Positions 49,502 through 54,073 of a stretch of DNA of 54,073 nt are shown piece after piece (within the stretch, counting starts at the first letter, position 1; each line of letters begins with the position of its first letter). Both the position numbers and the translations under genes were made by a program. The notes below the pieces were generated by a model. That model made no database searches. It was not told the DNA's origin and saw only the letters and a list, made by a program, of their open reading frames with translations. Location of the stretch: NCBI GenBank assembly GCA_045594425.1, contig JAZNYK010000004.1, positions 1 through 54,073 on the forward strand, written 5' to 3'. This stretch comes from RGIG1681 sp045594425. GTDB lineage: Bacteria > Bacillota > Clostridia > Christensenellales > UBA1242.

Positions 49502-51781
49502 TTATCTTCTGCCACGAGATTTTCTATTTCCCCTGCCCCTGCGTTCGCCAAAGTCTTGACGCTTTTTTCTATCTCTTTCAGAAAATTCATCAAATCTTTG
49601 TTTTGGTTCATCCTCGTCAGAGTCTTCCCTATGAAAATCAGCAAGTTCAAAATCAATATGTCTTAAAACAATATCGGTAGACACCACTCTAATTTGAATT
49701 TTATCACCAATTTTGTATGTTGAACCCATGCCAGAAAGCATGAACCTAGATTCATTATATTCATATCTTCCCTTTGGAAGCCTGTTGATTGACACATAAC
49801 CTTCAATTGTGTTTTCAAGTTCAACAAAGAAACCATTTTGTGTCACACCAGAAATTGTGCCGTCAAACACCTCACCAATCTTGGTTTGCATAAACTCGGT
49901 TTCTTTTTGTGCATCAACGGTGCGTTCTGCTTCTTCAGCCTGACGTTCTGTTGTGCTTGAATGTTCTGCAGATGATGCAACAAATTCTTCAAAATGACGA
50001 AGTTTTTTGCTTGTCATCCTACCTTCAATAATTTCAGAAATAATTCTATGAATTGTAAGGTCTGGATATCTTCTAATTGGCGAAGTAAAGTGACAATAAT
50101 CACGAAGTGCCAAACCAAAGTGTCCAAGGTTTTCAGTTTCATAACGTGCTTTTTGCATACTGCGAAGCATAACTTTTGAAAGTGCTGTTGAATAGTCTTG
50201 TCCTTGTGCTTGTTTTAAAAGAACTTGGAAATCTTTTGGACTAGGTTCTTTGCCAGTAGTCACAAACTTAAGCCCTAAACTTCCCGCAAATGCACGGAAA
50301 CTATTAAGTTTTTGACCTGTTGGAATCTCATGCACACGATAAACAAATGGTGCATTCATATCGTCAAAATGACGTGCAACAACTTCGTTTGTTAAAACCA
50401 TGAATTGCTCGATGATTCTGTCAGAAAGTTCTCTTGGTTTTCTATGAACATCAGCAACTGTTCCATCTTCATTTAAAATAATTTCTGGTTCTGGAATATC
50501 AAAATCGAGTTGTCCTGCATTATTTCTTCTAGTAATTAAAACTTTTGCAAGTTCAGCCATTGTAAAAAGCATTGGCGCAAGGTCTTTATATTCTGCAGTA
50601 AGTGCCTTGTCACCTTCCAAAATCTTGGTTACTTTTTTATATGTCATTCGATAAGATGACCTAATAATGCCTTTATGAATTTCATAGTCTAAAATTTTAC
50701 CTGCGGTGTTAACTCTCATTTCAACTGCAAGTGCAAACCTATCTTCATTTGGATTAAGCGAGCAAATTCCATTAGATAGTTCAACTGGAAGCATTGGAAG
50801 CACATGGTCTGGAAAATATACTGATGTTCCTCTTTTAAACGCTTCTTCATCAAGTTTGCTTCCTTCACGAACATAGTGAGAAACGTCAGCGATATAAACG
50901 CCAAGGTCAAACACATCACCTTTTTTCTCAATTGAAATAGCATCGTCAAAGTCTTTTGCATCATCACCGTCAATTGTGATAATTAGCCTATCTCTGTAAT
51001 CTTTTCTGCCGGTTTGGTCTTCCTGTTCAATTGGTTTAGCAACTCTTTTTGCTTCAGTTTCAACATCTTCAGGAAATTCTTCAATCAAGTTAAATGAACG
51101 AATAATTGAAAGAGTTGTCACTCTTGCATCGCTTGGGTCACCCAAAATTTCACGAACACGACCACGAGCCATTTTGATATTTGATGGATAATCAATAATA
51201 TCAAGCACAACCTTTGTATTGTTTGGAGCACCATTAACATCTGCTGGAGCAATAAACACAGAGTCTGCAAATCTTCTATCATCAGGAACAACCGTTGCAA
51301 CACCTCTATCACTAATGCTTAAAATACCAACAACAACTTCAAAACCACGTTTTAAAATTTCAACAACTCTGCCCTCTTCCTTGCCATTTGCAACAAGTGG
51401 AAGATTATGTCTATACTTTCTATCCCTACCAGAAATTCCAACTTCAACCATAACAGTGTCACCATGACAAGCATCATTGAGATTTGCTGCAGAAATAAAA
51501 ATATCTCTATCTTTTTCACCTGTGTCAGGGCGTGCAAAAGCATAGTCTTTGCTAGTGCCAAGAAGTGTGCACTTTACAAGCCTTGCGGTGTTGTTAATCA
51601 TATAGTCTCCACTTTTAAGTTTATCTAGTTTTCCTTGTCTAACAAGTGTGTCGAGTGTTTTGGCAAGCGTGCGTTTATCAAAACCATACTCAAGACCTGT
51701 TGCTTTTGCAACATCACTTAAACTAAATTTTTTCTTTCTCATTAAAAGCAGTTTGTTGTAAATTGTTTCAATAAAGTTCAT
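49502..51781 (-). CDS. rnr: Ribonuclease R
   Basis: 759 residues. N-terminal winged-helix (FSLSDVAKATGLEYGFDKRTL), two cold-shock domains, then the RNB catalytic domain with the metal-binding aspartates in TIDGDDAKDFDDAIS and YIADVSHYVREGS, SLNPNEDRFALAVEM, and the FTSPIRRYPDLTIHR motif; a C-terminal S1 domain (IGEVFDGTISGVTQNGFFVELENTIEG) and a basic Arg/Gly tail end the protein. It degrades structured RNA 3'-5' and works with SmpB-tmRNA on stalled messages. Start with a GGGAAG site. Confidence 0.97.
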   Translation of the reverse strand: MNFIETIYNKLLLMRKKKFSLSDVAKATGLEYGFDKRTLAKTLDTLVRQGKLDKLKSGDYMINNTARLVKCTLLGTSKDYAFARPDTGEKDRDIFISAANLNDACHGDTVMVEVGISGRDRKYRHNLPLVANGKEEGRVVEILKRGFEVVVGILSISDRGVATVVPDDRRFADSVFIAPADVNGAPNNTKVVLDIIDYPSNIKMARGRVREILGDPSDARVTTLSIIRSFNLIEEFPEDVETEAKRVAKPIEQEDQTGRKDYRDRLIITIDGDDAKDFDDAISIEKKGDVFDLGVYIADVSHYVREGSKLDEEAFKRGTSVYFPDHVLPMLPVELSNGICSLNPNEDRFALAVEMRVNTAGKILDYEIHKGIIRSSYRMTYKKVTKILEGDKALTAEYKDLAPMLFTMAELAKVLITRRNNAGQLDFDIPEPEIILNEDGTVADVHRKPRELSDRIIEQFMVLTNEVVARHFDDMNAPFVYRVHEIPTGQKLNSFRAFAGSLGLKFVTTGKEPSPKDFQVLLKQAQGQDYSTALSKVMLRSMQKARYETENLGHFGLALRDYCHFTSPIRRYPDLTIHRIISEIIEGRMTSKKLRHFEEFVASSAEHSSTTERQAEEAERTVDAQKETEFMQTKIGEVFDGTISGVTQNGFFVELENTIEGYVSINRLPKGRYEYNESRFMLSGMGSTYKIGDKIQIRVVSTDIVLRHIDFELADFHREDSDEDEPKQRFDEFSERDRKKRQDFGERRGRGNRKSRGRR

Positions 51782-51887
51782 AAAATACTTCCCTATTTTT
51801 TTACATTATATAATGTTTAAACCAAAAACATCAACAATTTTATAACCGCTTTTGCATAAAAAATTTTAACAAGAATTTTGTAAACTA

Positions 51888-51916
51888 TTGACATATAATA
51901 ATTATAGTTTTATACT
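51888..51916 (+). promoter_or_regulatory. Promoter of the M-box/mgtE transcript
   Basis: -35 TTGACA, 17-base spacer, -10 TATACT, about 15 bases before the aptamer. Confidence 0.75.
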
Positions 51917-51929
51917 TAAAAGGTAAATT

Positions 51930-52080
51930 ATTTCGGTAGGTAAGGCTACCACAGGGATACGGGTTACTGCCGTCTTCAAAAGGAGACTTTTGCTGATTGG
52001 TTTGAACAAATTTTCTCGAAACAAAACAAGGGAAAATTTAATGTAATTTCATTGCCCTGCGGTGCTAACGCTTGAACGGG
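51930..52080 (+). ncRNA. M-box (ykoK) magnesium riboswitch
   Basis: The leader contains the M-box conserved blocks in order: GGTAGGTAAGGCTACC, ACGGGTTACTGCCG, a variable hairpin with AAAAGGAGACTTTT, GCTGATTGGTTTGAACAA, then TTTAATGTAATTTCATTGCC, CTGCGGTGCTAACGCTTGAA closing P1. It lies directly upstream of an MgtE magnesium transporter, the standard target. High magnesium compacts the RNA and allows termination. The remaining bases from 51782 to 51887 are AT-rich with nothing identified. Confidence 0.92.
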
Positions 52081-52100
52081 TAAACAATATGCAAATTTTA

Positions 52101-52133
52101 GGCACCCGTTTTATTACGTGGTGTCTTTTTTTG
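52101..52133 (+). terminator. Riboswitch-controlled terminator upstream of mgtE
   Basis: Stem GGCACC/GGTGTC (with an inner CG/CG pair) followed by seven Ts. The competing antiterminator pairs AACGGGT (52075-52081) with ACCCGTT (52104-52110), so the two structures exclude each other. Confidence 0.85.
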
Positions 52134-52153
52134 TGATTAAGGAGGTAAAAAAA

Positions 52154-53842
52154 ATGAAAGAACAAATCATCATGCTTTTTGAAGCAGAAGAATTCGATAA
52201 ACTCGAAAAATTTGCACGTGATGCAGACATCCAAGAATTAACCACTGCCCTTTCTTCTATTAATAAAGAGAAACTTGTTCAAATTTTGCCCAAACTTCCT
52301 GAAGAAGTTTCAGCAGAATGTTTCATTAATTTTGACCCAAAACTCCAAAGATATTTAGTAGACAACATCAGTGACATGAACTTCAAAGATATTTCAGAAG
52401 AGATTTTGGAAACTGAAGACGTTGAAGAAAAAATTGAAACTGAAATTTTTAATGACATTATTTTACAGGCAGAAGCCGACACACGTCATGAAAAACTTTT
52501 GGAAATCATTGATGGCCTTGAAAACAAAAAATTCAGCACTCTAAAACCTATTTTGTCAGAAATGGAACCTTTTGATATTGCTGAAATTATCAATGATATT
52601 GACGAAGACAAGATTTCATTATTGTTTAGAATTTTGCCAAAAGATTTGGCTAGCGAGGTTTTTGTTAATATTGATTCAGACAAGCAAGAACTTTTAATCA
52701 AATCATTCACCGACACTGAACTTTCACACATCATCAACGACCTTTTTGCGGATGATACAGTTGATATTATTGAAGAAATGCCTTCAAACGTTGTTAGAAA
52801 GATTTTGCGAGTCGCAAACAAAGAAACTCGTGAATCAATCAATAAACTTTTAGGATTTCCAAAAGATAGTGCTGGCTCAATCATGACACCAGAATGTATT
52901 ACTTTGCGCAAATATATGACAGTTGATGAAGCACTTAAAAAGATTAGAAGACAGGCTATTGACAAAGAAACAATCTACACTTGTTATGTAACCGATGACA
53001 AAAAGCGTCTGCTCGGCATTGTTTCTGCAAAAGATATTATTTTGCATGAACCAGATGATGTTATCGGTGATTTCATGGAAGAAAACATCATTTCAGCACA
53101 CACCCACACCGACAAAGAAGAAGTGTCAAATATGCTTGCAAAATATGACCTTCTTGCTATTCCAATTGTTGACAGTGAAGACCGTATCAACGGTATTGTA
53201 ACAATCGATGACGCTATTGACGTCATTCAAGAAGAAGCAACCGAAGATATCAGCAAAATGGCTGGTATGGCACCAACAACAAAACCATACCTTCAAACAA
53301 GTGTATTTTCATTGTTCAAAAGCAGATTTCCTTGGCTGTTAATTTTGCTTTTATCAGCAACCTTCACAGGAATTATCATCAATACCTATGAATCCACTTT
53401 AAATGCTCTAAATCCCCTACTTTTTGCCTGCATTCCGATGCTTATGGGAACTGGCGGTAACTCTGGAAGCCAGGCATCCGTAACTATAATTCAATCACTA
53501 GCAACTGAAGAAGTTGAATTTAAAGACATATTTAAAGTAATGTGGAAGGAACTTCGTGTAGCATTTTTAGTGGCATTGCTTCTTGGTGTTGCTTGTTTTG
53601 CTAAATTGCAATTAATTGACAGACTTATTTTTGGATATGATTACTCTATAATTGTTTCAATTGTTGTATCTCTTGCATTGTTTGCAACAATCTGTATTGC
53701 GAAACTCGTTGGTGCATTTTTACCGCTTTTTGCTAAAAAGATTAAACTTGACCCTGCAGTTGTGGCAAACCCATTTATCACAACAATAGTAGACGTTATT
53801 TCACTTATCATATTCTGCACATTCTCTGTTGCATTATTATAA
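52154..53842 (+). CDS. mgtE: Magnesium transporter MgtE
   Basis: 562 residues from the ATG at 52154, with a perfect AGGAGG site. The N-terminal cytoplasmic part appears to hold two MgtE_N-type helical units (about 1-85 and 110-230) where typical MgtE has one, making it about 110 residues longer than usual. A tandem CBS module follows (about 255-370; DSAGSIMTPECITL, ISAHTHTDKEEVSNML), then five membrane helices with the pore motif PMLMGTGGNSGSQAS (from about 427). It imports Mg2+ under gating by the CBS/N domains; transcription is set by the M-box. Confidence 0.96.
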   Translation: MKEQIIMLFEAEEFDKLEKFARDADIQELTTALSSINKEKLVQILPKLPEEVSAECFINFDPKLQRYLVDNISDMNFKDISEEILETEDVEEKIETEIFNDIILQAEADTRHEKLLEIIDGLENKKFSTLKPILSEMEPFDIAEIINDIDEDKISLLFRILPKDLASEVFVNIDSDKQELLIKSFTDTELSHIINDLFADDTVDIIEEMPSNVVRKILRVANKETRESINKLLGFPKDSAGSIMTPECITLRKYMTVDEALKKIRRQAIDKETIYTCYVTDDKKRLLGIVSAKDIILHEPDDVIGDFMEENIISAHTHTDKEEVSNMLAKYDLLAIPIVDSEDRINGIVTIDDAIDVIQEEATEDISKMAGMAPTTKPYLQTSVFSLFKSRFPWLLILLLSATFTGIIINTYESTLNALNPLLFACIPMLMGTGGNSGSQASVTIIQSLATEEVEFKDIFKVMWKELRVAFLVALLLGVACFAKLQLIDRLIFGYDYSIIVSIVVSLALFATICIAKLVGAFLPLFAKKIKLDPAVVANPFITTIVDVISLIIFCTFSVALL

Positions 53843-53843
53843 A

Positions 53844-53871
53844 AAAAGACACTCATAGAGTGTCTTTTTTG
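53844..53871 (+). terminator. Terminator of mgtE
   Basis: Perfect stem AAGACACTC/GAGTGTCTT with a TTTTTT run. Confidence 0.85.
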
Positions 53872-53874
53872 TTC

Positions 53875-54073
53875 TTGGCAAAAAATATAATTATTAAACA
53901 TACAAAATTTTAACATTATTAAAAAAAACTAAAAGTATATTTTGCCTGTAAAAATAAAATAATTAAAAAATAAAATAAAATAATTAAAAAATATAAAAAA
54001 ATAATACATTTACATCATATTTAAAATATAAACTCCACCTAAAGCCTTTTAAAATTAGTATTTACAAAACAAC
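53875..54073. other. AT-rich non-coding end of the window
   Basis: About 200 bases, nearly all A and T, with short tandem units of the type AATAAAATAATTAAAA (about 53950-54000). No gene, promoter or hairpin of note; the sequence continues beyond the window. Confidence 0.6.

Noticed and set aside
52486..52965. 159-codon antisense frame in mgtE
   Set aside because: Serine/isoleucine-rich shadow of the MgtE_N/CBS region.
53875..54073. Possible replication origin or CRISPR-like repeat in the AT-rich tail
   Set aside because: Short irregular A/T repeats without DnaA-box-like sequences or regular spacing.

Overview
The window looks like part of the chromosome of a low-GC, spore-forming, strictly fermentative Firmicute, most likely an uncultured gut Clostridia relative. 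The signs are very AT-rich intergenic DNA, sporulation genes (spmA/spmB and a SPOCS/LysM SipL-like protein), Veg, the holB-ricT-trmN6 gene order, pyruvate:ferredoxin oxidoreductase, pyruvate formate-lyase with its activase, S-box and M-box riboswitches, and UGA used as a stop codon. Taxonomy is inferred from gene content only. Most genes lie on the minus strand. There are no rRNA or tRNA genes, no CRISPR array and no recognisable transposase or integrase.

Layout. 1-5.7 kb: end of spmA, spmB, then a minus-strand block (trmN6, a 2[4Fe-4S] ferredoxin, ricT, holB, greA), a small conserved protein and a Rho-like protein without a P-loop. 5.7-13.2 kb: sipL-like gene, veg, an acidic zinc-ribbon protein, acyl carrier protein, a membrane-anchored trypsin-like protease, a surface protein, ung, rpsI-rplM. 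13.3-17.7 kb: truA and the 1162-residue PFOR. 17.8-24.7 kb: poorly known membrane and coiled-coil proteins, a shikimate-kinase-like protein with a broken P-loop, a ComEC-type metallo-hydrolase, a patatin and a YbaK deacylase. 24.7-31 kb: HExxH protein, PHP phosphoesterase, zeta-toxin-like kinase, metK under an S-box riboswitch, exonuclease III and a DNPH1-like hydrolase. 31-34.6 kb: glgB-glgA. 34.6-40.3 kb: peptidase E, a PIN toxin-antitoxin-like pair, pflA, a hairpin repeat element, pflB and a second Gre factor. 40.3-47.6 kb: a NADAR-like plus phosphoribosyltransferase operon, a large surface protein, a HIT protein, and a DUF4417 protein with a small toxin-module-like protein. 47.7-54 kb: tmRNA, smpB, an unknown protein, rnr, and mgtE under an M-box riboswitch.

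How it fits together. PFOR, PFL/PFL-activase and ferredoxin give anaerobic pyruvate metabolism. GlgB/GlgA handle glycogen. SmpB, tmRNA and RNase R form the trans-translation and RNA-decay set in its usual neighbourhood. RicT, two Gre factors and the Rho-like protein are RNA and transcription factors. Two metal/SAM riboswitches have visible terminator/antiterminator switches.

Most unusual observations: (i) several genes (truA, smpB, the second gre gene, the HExxH gene, and a 12-codon reading frame overlapping the glgB start) have a good extended -10 promoter only 6-9 bases before the start codon and no Shine-Dalgarno, suggesting leaderless mRNAs; (ii) two apparent pseudo-enzymes (Rho-like, shikimate-kinase-like); (iii) a NADAR-like/phosphoribosyltransferase operon; (iv) a PIN/small acidic protein pair; (v) a palindromic repeat element between pflB and pflA; (vi) a glycogen synthase lacking normally invariant basic residues.
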